Shown here: positions 50,458 through 57,893 of the stretch, piece by piece | Numbering within the stretch: position 1 is the first letter of the stretch | How the letters are laid out: each line of letters begins with the position of its first letter | IMG/VR virus record: IMGVR_UViG_3300042540_001822 | Coordinates: 124,001-188,000 of that record | Source of the DNA: a virus | Strand: one strand, 5' to 3' | Length of the DNA: 64,000 bases | Notes under the pieces: generated by a model | Seen by the model: only the letters and a program-made list of their open reading frames with translations | What the model was told of the DNA's origin: nothing | The model's database searches: none | Position numbers and translations under genes: made by a program

Positions 50458-51390
50458 TCAAACGAAAAATTCTAACAAACCTCTTTGGTTGTATTTGACC
50501 TTATTTTCTTCATTCAAAACAAATTTTTTTGTAAGGATAAATTCTTTATCTTGTATTTTAACTTCTGTTAATTCTTCAGAAGGATAATACCAATACGTTC
50601 CAGGGTATAGATCAAAACTTTTACCATTCACTTCACACTGTAAACCATAATCTTTATTGTTCATAATATACAAATAATAGCCTTGATCAGAAGGAATAGT
50701 TTCACAGATTATTTCAATCCCGGAAATTCTATTAATATAACTGTTTTCGAAACCTTGAATAGAATTAAATCCATCACACGATTTTATCAAAAATAATTCC
50801 TCTTCTGGATAAAAAAAATTATAAAAATCATCTTCTAAATATCCACTTAAATTTTTGATGTCTGGACTTTCTTTAGTAATTGGAAATCTAAAATTCCTAA
50901 CGAAAAAATCAATATTTCCACCAAACAATAAAGTATGATAGCCATAACTTGATTCAGTTGGATATTTGTGAAAAATCAATTTTTTATTTTCTTTCAACAT
51001 CTCTGAAAGATGTAAATCAAATGTTTGTAAATCAATATCACCAATTAGATTGTCACACTCAGTGAAAAAAAAGTTGACAAATCCCAAACGTTGACCTAGT
51101 GAAATTCCATTGATCATATTTCTTAAAATAGCGATAGAGTGACCTGGATTTGAGATAGAAACTCTAAATTGGGAGTTAGCGAACCAAAACCAAGATGTAG
51201 ATTCTAACATGATGTTTTCCGAATCATAAACACAATAATCAACCATTTTTTGAATTTCTTCTGGTATTGGGAGGTGTGAGCACACCATCAATTTGTAATT
51301 TGTTTTTTTCAATCTGGTCAAACAATCTTTTAAAATATCCAAATGATATTGACTAGAGTGATAAGAATTGACAATAATTATCTTTTCCAT
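50458..51390 (-). CDS. Paralogue of the 43543-44649 protein, 310 aa
   Basis: The N-terminus [20 protein letters not shown] and [19 protein letters not shown] parallel the 43543 gene. GT-like fold is possible ([11 protein letters not shown] has an acidic pair). C-terminal beta-rich segment. Function unknown. Confidence 0.5.
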   Translation of the reverse strand: MEKIIIVNSYHSSQYHLDILKDCLTRLKKTNYKLMVCSHLPIPEEIQKMVDYCVYDSENIMLESTSWFWFANSQFRVSISNPGHSIAILRNMINGISLGQRLGFVNFFFTECDNLIGDIDLQTFDLHLSEMLKENKKLIFHKYPTESSYGYHTLLFGGNIDFFVRNFRFPITKESPDIKNLSGYLEDDFYNFFYPEEELFLIKSCDGFNSIQGFENSYINRISGIEIICETIPSDQGYYLYIMNNKDYGLQCEVNGKSFDLYPGTYWYYPSEELTEVKIQDKEFILTKKFVLNEENKVKYNQRGLLEFFV

Positions 51391-51392
51391 AA

Positions 51393-51842
51393 AAAGGCGT
51401 AGTTCTGCGATTTTATCCCTCTGTCTGGGAATTTTTTTTGTTTGAAATATCGTTGAACCTCATTTGGCTCAACTCGTAATTTGCGTTGACCTGAGCCCAG
51501 AGTTTATCACATCTGGAATCCAATTGTTTCTGTAATGATTCAAATAGTTCTTTTTCAGCTCTTATTCTCGAGTCTTCTCGTTTGCCGATTTCATCTGTAA
51601 CTTCATCGATTCTACTGTGGATGTAAGAATCATCAGAATGTAGGTTTCCCCTTGTAATTTCAATCTCTTTCCAAACCGATTCAATGCGGTCAGAGATTTT
51701 GTTTGTGATTTTTCGGTCTAAATCCGAATTCATCTTAAACACGCCCACCACAGTGACCAAGACCACCACGGTAAGCGCACCTAAAAGAAAATAAAGTGTT
51801 TCCATAATTTTTAAATTTTTTTTGAAGCAGAACTACGCCTTT
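51393..51842. repeat. 16-bp perfect inverted repeat flanking the 51413-51805 gene
   Basis: AAAGGCGTAGTTCTGC (51393-51408) and its exact reverse complement GCAGAACTACGCCTTT (51827-51842) lie about 420 bases apart, on the two sides of a single gene. The arms may delimit a mobile or invertible cassette or form a long-range RNA stem. Confidence 0.7.
51413..51805 (-). CDS. Membrane-anchored coiled-coil protein, 130 aa
   Basis: A hydrophobic segment (FLLGALTVVVLVTVVGVFK) at the N-terminus is followed by heptad-like helices (ESVWKEIEITRGNL, SLQKQLDSRCDKLWAQV). Single-pass membrane protein with an extended cytoplasmic or periplasmic coil. It lies between the arms of a 16-bp inverted repeat. Confidence 0.65.
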   Translation of the reverse strand: METLYFLLGALTVVVLVTVVGVFKMNSDLDRKITNKISDRIESVWKEIEITRGNLHSDDSYIHSRIDEVTDEIGKREDSRIRAEKELFESLQKQLDSRCDKLWAQVNANYELSQMRFNDISNKKNSQTEG

Positions 51843-51882
51843 GGGATTTGTATATGAAATTCCACAAAAGTTTCCAAAAAAA

Positions 51883-51906
51883 AAAGTTTGTCCGAAGACA
51901 AACTTT
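51883..51906 (-). terminator. Terminator of the tmRNA
   Basis: Read on the minus strand, AAAGTTTGTC-TTCG-GACAAACTTT forms a 10-bp stem with a stable UUCG tetraloop, followed by a run of T. It starts only a few bases after the tmRNA 3' end. Confidence 0.85.
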
Positions 51907-51910
51907 GTTG

Positions 51911-52347
51911 TGGAGCTGGGCGGATTCGAACCGCCGTCCTGTTAGGTAGATCTTGGAAACTCATTCACAGGCTTAGTCTATTTTTATAAACAGACAAATC
52001 TTTACCTCCTAGTTTTTGACTGTGATAGGAGATAATCCACAGCGTCTTCCCTTACAGCGATCTGAAGGGTATTGGGCCGGAGCCCGCAGGGTTACTGAGG
52101 GTCGACGAATTTTGTGGTACTATTAACCCTTTTTCCCACAATTGTGACTTTCTGTTCCTGGGCGTCACCTCCCGGTGTTTAGGCTGCCAAGGCAACTTCA
52201 ACCGACTCCACTGAACCTAGTCCAGCAAGAGCAAAAAATGGATTTTCGCCATTTGAAAAGTACTTAGGATATTTAGGTGCTTCCAAAGCTAGCACCGCCT
52301 GCATCATGTCAAAGAACTTGTTCCTCCAGTCGATTCCTGTCAGCCCC
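51911..52347 (-). ncRNA. ssrA: tmRNA (transfer-messenger RNA)
   Basis: The 5' end GGGGCTG and 3' end CAGCTCC(A) form the acceptor stem. A T arm GGCGG-TTCGAAT-CCGCC and a 5' stretch GGAATCGACTGGAGG match tmRNA. About 437 nt, a little longer than usual. The tag frame lies at 52250-52179: resume codon GGC, tag start GENPFFALA, tag end VEVALAA followed by TAA (23 residues). No CCA is encoded. Releases ribosomes stalled on broken mRNA and tags the protein for proteolysis. Confidence 0.9.
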
Positions 52348-52357
52348 GAAGTTGTGT

Positions 52358-52367
52358 TTATATATGT
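52358..52367 (-). promoter_or_regulatory. ATATATAA motif upstream of the tmRNA
   Basis: ACATATATAA on the minus strand, about 10 bases upstream of the mature tmRNA 5' end. This is consistent with the late-promoter-like motif seen before other genes. Confidence 0.4.
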
Positions 52368-52382
52368 ACGAAAAAAAAAGTT

Positions 52383-52775
52383 TCATAATTTGACCTCAAA
52401 TCTTTTCGCCATAGCATCTAACTTGTCAGAAGGAACTCCGTGAACATTTTCACCCATGTGTCGGTTTTCTACGATCGCGGTGGAAACCAGATAACCGAAT
52501 TTTTCGGCCATTTGAAAATAAGGTTCCATTTCCCATTCCTGTGTAAATGTATTTGATACGATAATTAAAGGGTGGTCCAAAAACATCCAATCTTTAACCA
52601 TTGTTTGGCACCACTCGTGAGCCTGCTTTAATTTGTCACCTTGGAATTTATATTCTCCATCTACCATGAAAAATTGGTCAGCTTCAACGTGAAAAACCCC
52701 ATAACCTCCTAACCTTTTGGCCAAAGTTGATTTACCAGATCCGGGCAAACCCCGGAGTAAAAGAAGTGTATTCAT
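52383..52775 (-). CDS. P-loop (AAA-type) nucleotide kinase
   Basis: LLLRGLPGSGKSTLAKRLGG is the Walker A motif. 130 aa; SNTFTQEWEMEPYFQMAEK and RHMGENVHGVPSDKL resemble polynucleotide or zeta-type kinases. It sits between tmRNA and clpP, so a role in RNA end processing is possible but unproven. Confidence 0.7.
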   Translation of the reverse strand: MNTLLLLRGLPGSGKSTLAKRLGGYGVFHVEADQFFMVDGEYKFQGDKLKQAHEWCQTMVKDWMFLDHPLIIVSNTFTQEWEMEPYFQMAEKFGYLVSTAIVENRHMGENVHGVPSDKLDAMAKRFEVKL

Positions 52776-52788
52776 GATTTAAATTTGT

Positions 52789-53463
52789 TTAATTGGTTTT
52801 CTTTGTGATTACCCCATCGATGATTCCATAGGCCTTGGCTTCCTCGGCATCGAGCCAAAAATCACGGGTTGCGTCCTCCTGAACCTTTGCCGGATCCTTA
52901 CCACAAAAATCACCAAGTAGTTCAAATAGGATTTTATTCACCTTTTCCCATTCTTGAAAGTCAATTTTTGCGTCCTGGATGTTTCCTTCGAAGCCTCCAG
53001 AAGATTGGTGCAACATCACCTTAGAGAAGCGAAGAGAAAATCTTTTTCCCTTGGTCCCAGCACCTAATAGCACAGATCCCATAGAAGCTGCCATGCCCGT
53101 GTTGATTGTGGAGATGTCAGATTTAATGTACTGCATGACATCCACCATTGAAAGTCCAGATTTAACCGATCCCCCTGGTGAATCGATGTGCATTGTGATG
53201 TCCCTTTCATCAACGGAATCTAAAAACATCAGCTGTGCCTGAACTACTGTCGACATGGAATCACGGACCGGACCTGCCACCCATAAAATTCTGTCCATCA
53301 TGAGTCTTGAAAAAATGTCCAATTGTGTCACCCGAAGTTCTCTTTCTTCTAGAATGTAGGGGGTTAGTGAGCTTTGAACTTGTTTTTCATAGTAGTCCAA
53401 AGTGGAGGAACTAATTCCTTGAGATAGGGAGAATTTTTGAAATTCCGAAAAAAGTTTTGACAT
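52789..53463 (-). CDS. clpP: ClpP serine protease
   Basis: Proteolytic subunit of the Clp protease. Catalytic triad S127 (in NTGMAASMGS), H152 (in VMLHQSSGG) and D201 (in DATRDFWLD). Ser environment and motifs MHIDSPGGSVKSG are typical. 224 aa, no ClpX/ClpA here, so it would rely on the host ATPase. It is one gene away from the tmRNA and may degrade tagged proteins. Confidence 0.9.
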   Translation of the reverse strand: MSKLFSEFQKFSLSQGISSSTLDYYEKQVQSSLTPYILEERELRVTQLDIFSRLMMDRILWVAGPVRDSMSTVVQAQLMFLDSVDERDITMHIDSPGGSVKSGLSMVDVMQYIKSDISTINTGMAASMGSVLLGAGTKGKRFSLRFSKVMLHQSSGGFEGNIQDAKIDFQEWEKVNKILFELLGDFCGKDPAKVQEDATRDFWLDAEEAKAYGIIDGVITKKTN

Positions 53464-53544
53464 GGTTTTAATTTAAAATGTAAAATTTTCTAACCCAAAT
53501 ATACGAACAAGAGAACTTAAAATTCCCTTACTTGTGATAATTAA

Positions 53545-53652
53545 TTAACCTTTGATGATTCCTTTTAAAAAGGTTTCTTTAGCAATACACTCATCCTCAA
53601 ATTCGTTCAAAAGCATGAACATGAAACCAAACAAAAATATGGCCCAAAACAT
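53545..53652 (-). CDS. Very small membrane protein, 35 aa
   Basis: Frame MFWAIFLFGFMFMLLNEFED followed by ECIAKETFLKGIIKG. One hydrophobic segment. It fills the gap between clpP and the next gene. A TATATTTG element lies at 53496-53503. Confidence 0.45.
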   Translation of the reverse strand: MFWAIFLFGFMFMLLNEFEDECIAKETFLKGIIKG

Positions 53653-53662
53653 GCTATGAAAT

Positions 53663-53974
53663 TTAAATCAAAGAGGTGTTTACTGTTCTATTTGCAACCC
53701 CGGCTATTCCTGGAAAAGAAGAAAAAACGTTGGTCATATCTTTAATCGTCGTGTCCCAAGGAGAATGGCTTTCGTTAAATCTGACCATAGGATAAAATAC
53801 TGGTGATTCGTAATTTCCACCCCGGATTGGCATTTTGCACCTGACTGGCGGGTGACTAACCGCCTGTAAATAAAAAACTGCAGATCCATCTGGAGTAAAT
53901 CGAATTTCGGACACCTCAATGTCACTTCTCTCTTTTCCAGTGAGAAAATTTTTTAACTCGTCTCTGAAGTTCAT
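53663..53974 (-). CDS. Small hypothetical protein, 103 aa
   Basis: Beta-rich (DGSAVFYLQAVSHPPVRCKM, GGNYESPVFYPMVRF). No family recognised; begins MNFRDELKNFLTG. Coupled to the thioredoxin gene by a 4-base overlap. Confidence 0.55.
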   Translation of the reverse strand: MNFRDELKNFLTGKERSDIEVSEIRFTPDGSAVFYLQAVSHPPVRCKMPIRGGNYESPVFYPMVRFNESHSPWDTTIKDMTNVFSSFPGIAGVANRTVNTSLI

Positions 53975-54255
53975 AATTCTGAAGTGTGTTTTTGAATGAG
54001 ATCCTGATAAAAACCTTCGGGTTTCAAACCTTTAACGTTTTCTAAAACTGAATTTTCTTTCATAAATAAAACCGTAGGCAAAGATCTAATTCCAAATTCC
54101 GCTGTTCTTTCCTTATTTTCATCAACGTTAATTTTCACAATTTCAACGTTTGGATTTTTTGATTTTAAATTTTCTAAAATTGGATTAAGCATACGGCAGG
54201 GTCCACACCATTCGGCATAAAAATCTAAAATTGTAAGTGGAGTAGGGTTTGACAT
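53971..54255 (-). CDS. Thioredoxin
   Basis: DFYAEWCGPCRML contains the WCGPC active site (residues about 16-20), and RSLPTVLFMKE follows. 94 aa. Reduces disulfides, for example for ribonucleotide reductase or for virion assembly. Confidence 0.85.
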   Translation of the reverse strand: MSNPTPLTILDFYAEWCGPCRMLNPILENLKSKNPNVEIVKINVDENKERTAEFGIRSLPTVLFMKENSVLENVKGLKPEGFYQDLIQKHTSEL

Positions 54256-54300
54256 AAAAGTTTTTAAAATATTAGATAAAATAGAAAAAATTGTTTCTTT

Positions 54301-54621
54301 TCAATAAACAATAGTTTGTGTCATATCTGGATTTGTTCTGTAAATTACCTCGGGACCAGGTGACATGATAACTGAAAGTTCATCTGACAGTGTTTGCAAA
54401 CTTTGGATAAAATTTTGAACGTCGTCTTTTTTGGAAGCGGGAAAATTAAAATGAGTCATAACATCATTAGTCAGGGACTCAATAGAATCATCAAATTGCC
54501 CGGCATCATGAAAATCCATGTCCTTTTCATATTTTGAAACGAAGTCTTTGATTTCGTCCTGTTCTACCTGTGACAAAGAAAGATTCGACACAAAATCATC
54601 AAATTCTAGAATTCTTTTCAT
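54301..54621 (-). CDS. Hypothetical protein, 106 aa
   Basis: Contains RILEFDDFVSNLSLSQVEQDE, where EFDDFV resembles the F-x-x-F motif seen in several other phage proteins here. Mostly helical. Function unknown. Confidence 0.55.
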   Translation of the reverse strand: MKRILEFDDFVSNLSLSQVEQDEIKDFVSKYEKDMDFHDAGQFDDSIESLTNDVMTHFNFPASKKDDVQNFIQSLQTLSDELSVIMSPGPEVIYRTNPDMTQTIVY

Positions 54622-54669
54622 ATGACAAATTTTTTTGATATATATATATTATAACCAAATAAATACAAA
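54622..54669. promoter_or_regulatory. AT-rich divergent intergenic region
   Basis: 48 bases of almost pure A/T with TTGATATATATATATTATAACC, between divergently transcribed genes (minus at 54621, plus at 54670). It likely carries promoters for both; ATATAT runs prevent assigning a single site. Confidence 0.45.
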
Positions 54670-55116
54670 ATGGAAAAACATGATAAGGATAAAGATTTCT
54701 TGATCCAAGATTCGACAGAAGAATTTGAAACAACTGATTTGGATTCAAATGATGAATTCACCCTTGAAGAGGAGGATTTTGACGAAGAGCCAGCAGAAGA
54801 TATCGTAATTCAACCCCAAGAAGATAAAGACGAGGATGAAGATGATGATGATGAGGAAGATGATGACGAAGATCAGAAATCATCTGACACCGAAGATGAA
54901 ATTTCCATGCAATATTACATGGATGATGAACCAGGAAAACCGGAGTTTAAAAAATCTAATAAAGAAGAAGATGATGGGGAAGATGATGAGGATGATGAAG
55001 ATGAATATATTTCTTTAAGTCACTCAGGGGAAGAACACAAAACCCCACAGAAATCCTCAAAAGGAACAAAGATACTTTCATTTGAAGATTTTGTAGATGG
55101 TCTGGACGAGGATTAA
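54670..55116 (+). CDS. Extremely acidic protein, plus strand, 148 aa
   Basis: Asp/Glu-rich throughout (DEDEDDDDEEDDDEDQ), with a C-terminal KILSFEDFVDGLDED that matches the F-x-x-F motif. One of only two convincing plus-strand genes. Possibly a DNA mimic, chaperone or capsid-interior protein. Its stop overlaps the stop of the minus-strand gene at 55113. Confidence 0.65.
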   Translation: MEKHDKDKDFLIQDSTEEFETTDLDSNDEFTLEEEDFDEEPAEDIVIQPQEDKDEDEDDDDEEDDDEDQKSSDTEDEISMQYYMDDEPGKPEFKKSNKEEDDGEDDEDDEDEYISLSHSGEEHKTPQKSSKGTKILSFEDFVDGLDED

Positions 55117-55295
55117 TCCTCTGAAGTAGTACTTCTTCCAAGATCTCTACGGATCAGTTTTCTGACATAGTGAGAAATAGAAACTGGGGGATCACCTTTA
55201 GTTAAAGCTTGTTTCGAGATTTTTTTCCCAAGTTCTTCTAGATCTTCGCTAGAAAGCAACACTTGGATTTTTTCGGATTTTTCTTCTTTTGCCAT
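55113..55295 (-). CDS. Ribbon-helix-helix-like small protein, 60 aa
   Basis: Basic, with IQVLLSSEDLEELGKKISKQ and SISHYVRKLIRRDLGR, a possible RHH DNA-binding layout. Its stop overlaps that of the plus-strand acidic gene by 2 bases. Confidence 0.5.
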   Translation of the reverse strand: MAKEEKSEKIQVLLSSEDLEELGKKISKQALTKGDPPVSISHYVRKLIRRDLGRSTTSED

Positions 55296-55308
55296 GATTG
55301 ATTTTTTT

Positions 55309-56781
55309 TTAAATTGATTCGAATTTTATACCTCCATGAGGCATTCCTTTTGTTTTAAGTGGTCTGTAACCTTTCATTTCGTCTGTAACTACGAATGCCT
55401 TATGAGGATTAACCATTACCCCCATTCTTTTCATTAAACCTCTATTTGCCAAAAAAGGAGTGCTTTTTTGAATTCTGTCAGTAGGTGCAACCTTAACATC
55501 GGAAATTTTAACTCCATTGAGCATCAAATCCAATGATATAATAGGTCTTTTTTCTTTTTCCCTTCCAATTTCAGTGTTTGTGTAACCTATAATTTCATCT
55601 GCGAAAGTATTTTCACCTATTTTCCAATATAGAACTCCATTTTTTTCCTCCAATTCATCAGCGTGAATCGAAGAGGCTGAAGATCCATTACCAGTGTCAA
55701 ATTTTGCCACCATTTTACCAATTCTGGGAATATCTAAAGTTTCTAAATAGCCAACCTCCATTTTGCTATAGCTCCAATTATTCTTGTCTATAACATAGTC
55801 AATAACATCTCCAACAATAGGTCTTCCAATTGCCTGAGAAATACCTTCTGTTCCAGGAGAAGAATTGACCTCCAAAATGTAGGGTTTACCCGATTCAGCA
55901 TCAATCATGATGTCTACTCCACACCAGTGGCTTCCGACTGCATTAGCGGCTTCACAAGCGAGAGCTGCTGTTTCTTCGTCGATATCATAGGATGAAACCT
56001 GCCCTCCCAAAGAGTAATTAGTTCTAAAGTCTTTTTCAACAGCTTCTCTTTTCATGGAACCGAGAATGGTGTAATTTCCTTTTTTTGAAATAAGTGGATC
56101 GAATCTTTTAACGATTACCTGAATTCTAAGATCAAAATTAGAATTAATCTTTTCTTGTATCAAAATTTCCTTTTCCGGGTCTAGCTTTGCTATGGTCTGA
56201 TAAACCGACTTTAAAGAAGCATAAGAATCAACAATCGAAACTCCAATTCCCTGGGTCCCAGACAGTAATTTCATAACGACAGGAAATTTACCTCCAATCT
56301 GCTCCAAAGCGGAATCTAGATTGTCTTCCCCGTTGACTAATGCGTATCTAGGAACGGGTAAACCCTCACCCTCCAAAATCCGGGAGGTAAGAAATTTGCT
56401 TTCACAAATCTCAATTGATTCTAAAGAGTTAACGCAAAAATATCTAGATGCCTCCAAATCTCTCATGATTTGTTTGGTGTAGGAGTTGGTAATAACTCCT
56501 CTCCGAGGAATAATTGCAGTTTTATCTGGTTTAATTAGAATTTCTTTGCCATCTTTTTTTCCTTCACGAACCATGTGTCCGTTGTAAATTTTTTCCAACG
56601 TTATGTTGTTTATGTCCACCACGTTGCAGACGATTCCCCGATTTTCACACTCGGCCATAAAAGATTTAGAGGTAGGGCTGGGTTTGGCGGTACCGGACAG
56701 GATAAGAATTTCTACCCCATCTGAGGACTCGGATTCATTCAAGAAGGTTGAAAAATTAACAACAGAAGGAGCAAAGGACAT
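55309..56781 (-). CDS. RimK-type ATP-grasp enzyme fused to retropepsin-like domain
   Basis: The N-terminal part (residues about 1-300) has RimK motifs PVPRYALVNGEDN, KFPVVMKLLSGTQGIGVSI, ILIQEKIN and GVDIMIDAESGKPYILEVNSSPG. The C-terminal part has PRIGKMVAKFDTGNGSSASS, the aspartyl-type DTG motif of the RimB-like retropepsin domain. The fusion is unusual. ATG at 56781 (MSFAPSVVNFSTFL) fits, with a TGATATATAA motif upstream; a longer start at 56814 would read through it. It may ligate residues to a protein or act as a protease. Confidence 0.8.
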   Translation of the reverse strand: MSFAPSVVNFSTFLNESESSDGVEILILSGTAKPSPTSKSFMAECENRGIVCNVVDINNITLEKIYNGHMVREGKKDGKEILIKPDKTAIIPRRGVITNSYTKQIMRDLEASRYFCVNSLESIEICESKFLTSRILEGEGLPVPRYALVNGEDNLDSALEQIGGKFPVVMKLLSGTQGIGVSIVDSYASLKSVYQTIAKLDPEKEILIQEKINSNFDLRIQVIVKRFDPLISKKGNYTILGSMKREAVEKDFRTNYSLGGQVSSYDIDEETAALACEAANAVGSHWCGVDIMIDAESGKPYILEVNSSPGTEGISQAIGRPIVGDVIDYVIDKNNWSYSKMEVGYLETLDIPRIGKMVAKFDTGNGSSASSIHADELEEKNGVLYWKIGENTFADEIIGYTNTEIGREKEKRPIISLDLMLNGVKISDVKVAPTDRIQKSTPFLANRGLMKRMGVMVNPHKAFVVTDEMKGYRPLKTKGMPHGGIKFESI

Positions 56782-56803
56782 GAAAGTGGGAAGAAATTTT
56801 TCC

Positions 56804-56813
56804 TTATATATCA
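56804..56813 (-). promoter_or_regulatory. TGATATATAA motif, candidate late promoter
   Basis: Located 22 bases upstream of the RimK-like gene start at 56781. Closely related to the GGATATATAA motif. Confidence 0.4.
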
Positions 56814-57440
56814 CTTTTTTTCAACAAACTCTGTAAAATAATGTTGATCTGTCTCGAAATTTGTTTTATTTTCTACCGAATAAACATTCATATCAATTTT
56901 GTAACCAGGATTTTTTTCTATCCTCTTAAATGTCCACGCATTATCCATCCAAATTATTCTATTATTTGGATAGATGAAATAATTTCCATTGTCCATCTTG
57001 AAAACGTGTCCACATTTGTGTTCTGGTGTTTCTGAAAAATTGGTATCTAATAAGGATCTATTTTCAAAAGACCAATCAAGAGTAAAAAGGTAAATCCCCT
57101 GTCTTTTTAAACCCGAAATTGAAATTAAATCTGCTCTTAATCCGCTCATTCTTGCCCTCACCTGAACATCGATGTACGAGCTAAAGCAATCCCAATAAAT
57201 ATGCTCGCTTAAAGGCAATAATTCAGCATCCTTTTTCCAACAAAAAGCGTTAATGGGTCTTCTTGTCCAATTGACCCCATTTTCCAAAAAAGCTTCAAAT
57301 AATGGAACTCTTTTTTCAATCGAAGCAACCGAATGAACATCTGCTAAGGTAAAATCACCGTGTCCTTTTTCGTGGTTAAATAAAAATTCATTTCTGATGA
57401 AACAGGTCAGAGTTGGGATGTTGTGATTTAGATAGGGCAT
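56811..57440 (-). CDS. Conserved phage protein, 209 aa
   Basis: Contains TCFIRNEFLFNHEKGHGDFTLADVHS, WDCFSSYIDVQVRARMSGLR and a C-terminal aromatic part (HVFKMDNGNYFIYPNNRIIW). It may be a large-phage protein of unknown function that occurs next to RimK-like genes. Its start is MPYLNHNIPTLTC. Confidence 0.6.
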   Translation of the reverse strand: MPYLNHNIPTLTCFIRNEFLFNHEKGHGDFTLADVHSVASIEKRVPLFEAFLENGVNWTRRPINAFCWKKDAELLPLSEHIYWDCFSSYIDVQVRARMSGLRADLISISGLKRQGIYLFTLDWSFENRSLLDTNFSETPEHKCGHVFKMDNGNYFIYPNNRIIWMDNAWTFKRIEKNPGYKIDMNVYSVENKTNFETDQHYFTEFVEKK

Positions 57441-57468
57441 TTTTTGGAATTAAAATCGATTTTCGAAT

Positions 57469-57732
57469 TTAAATATCAAGCAAATATTGGATTTCTACTG
57501 CATTCTTGATTTTAAGAAGTTCTGCACACTGTGTGTAATTTTCTTCTAACAACAAAAAATCGATTATTTCCTGAACTCTCTCGCACTTAAATCCGGAGGT
57601 AAAGGTGGGGTCAGAAATAAATTCAAATTTGTATTTCAAAATTTGGTTGGCATTTTCAAACATGAATTGCCTGTAATCTTCAAATTCTTGGTCAATCTCG
57701 TCCAGAAGTGGGGTTGTCGTTTCTTTTTTCAT
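57469..57732 (-). CDS. Small protein with UVR-like helix, 87 aa
   Basis: Contains LLLEENYTQCAELLKIKN and EIDQEFEDYRQFMFE, the shared helical motif found in three small genes near 33.5 kb. Function unknown. Confidence 0.55.
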   Translation of the reverse strand: MKKETTTPLLDEIDQEFEDYRQFMFENANQILKYKFEFISDPTFTSGFKCERVQEIIDFLLLEENYTQCAELLKIKNAVEIQYLLDI

Positions 57733-57892
57733 TTTGAATTAATTGTTTCATATAAGACATAGATTCTTCGGGTCCAGTCAAAGCGTCGGGCTTGTGCCAA
57801 TACAGTTTCATGAATCTTTGGTCATCTGCCATTCTTTCCCTAATAAGAATTAGTTCCTCTACAGAAGGTAAAGTGCGTCGGTGGAATCCCAT
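57692..57892 (-). CDS. Small hypothetical protein, 66 aa
   Basis: Begins MGFHRRTLPSVEELILIRER and ends TSGRD-like text; overlaps the 57469 gene by about 41 bases. Only weakly supported by position between genes. Confidence 0.5.
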   Translation of the reverse strand: MGFHRRTLPSVEELILIRERMADDQRFMKLYWHKPDALTGPEESMSYMKQLIQNEKRNDNPTSGRD

Positions 57893-57893
57893 T

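Noticed and set aside
54836-55018. Met/Lys-rich frame inside the acidic gene
   Set aside because: It is another reading frame of the repetitive GAT/GAA codons and has no independent support.
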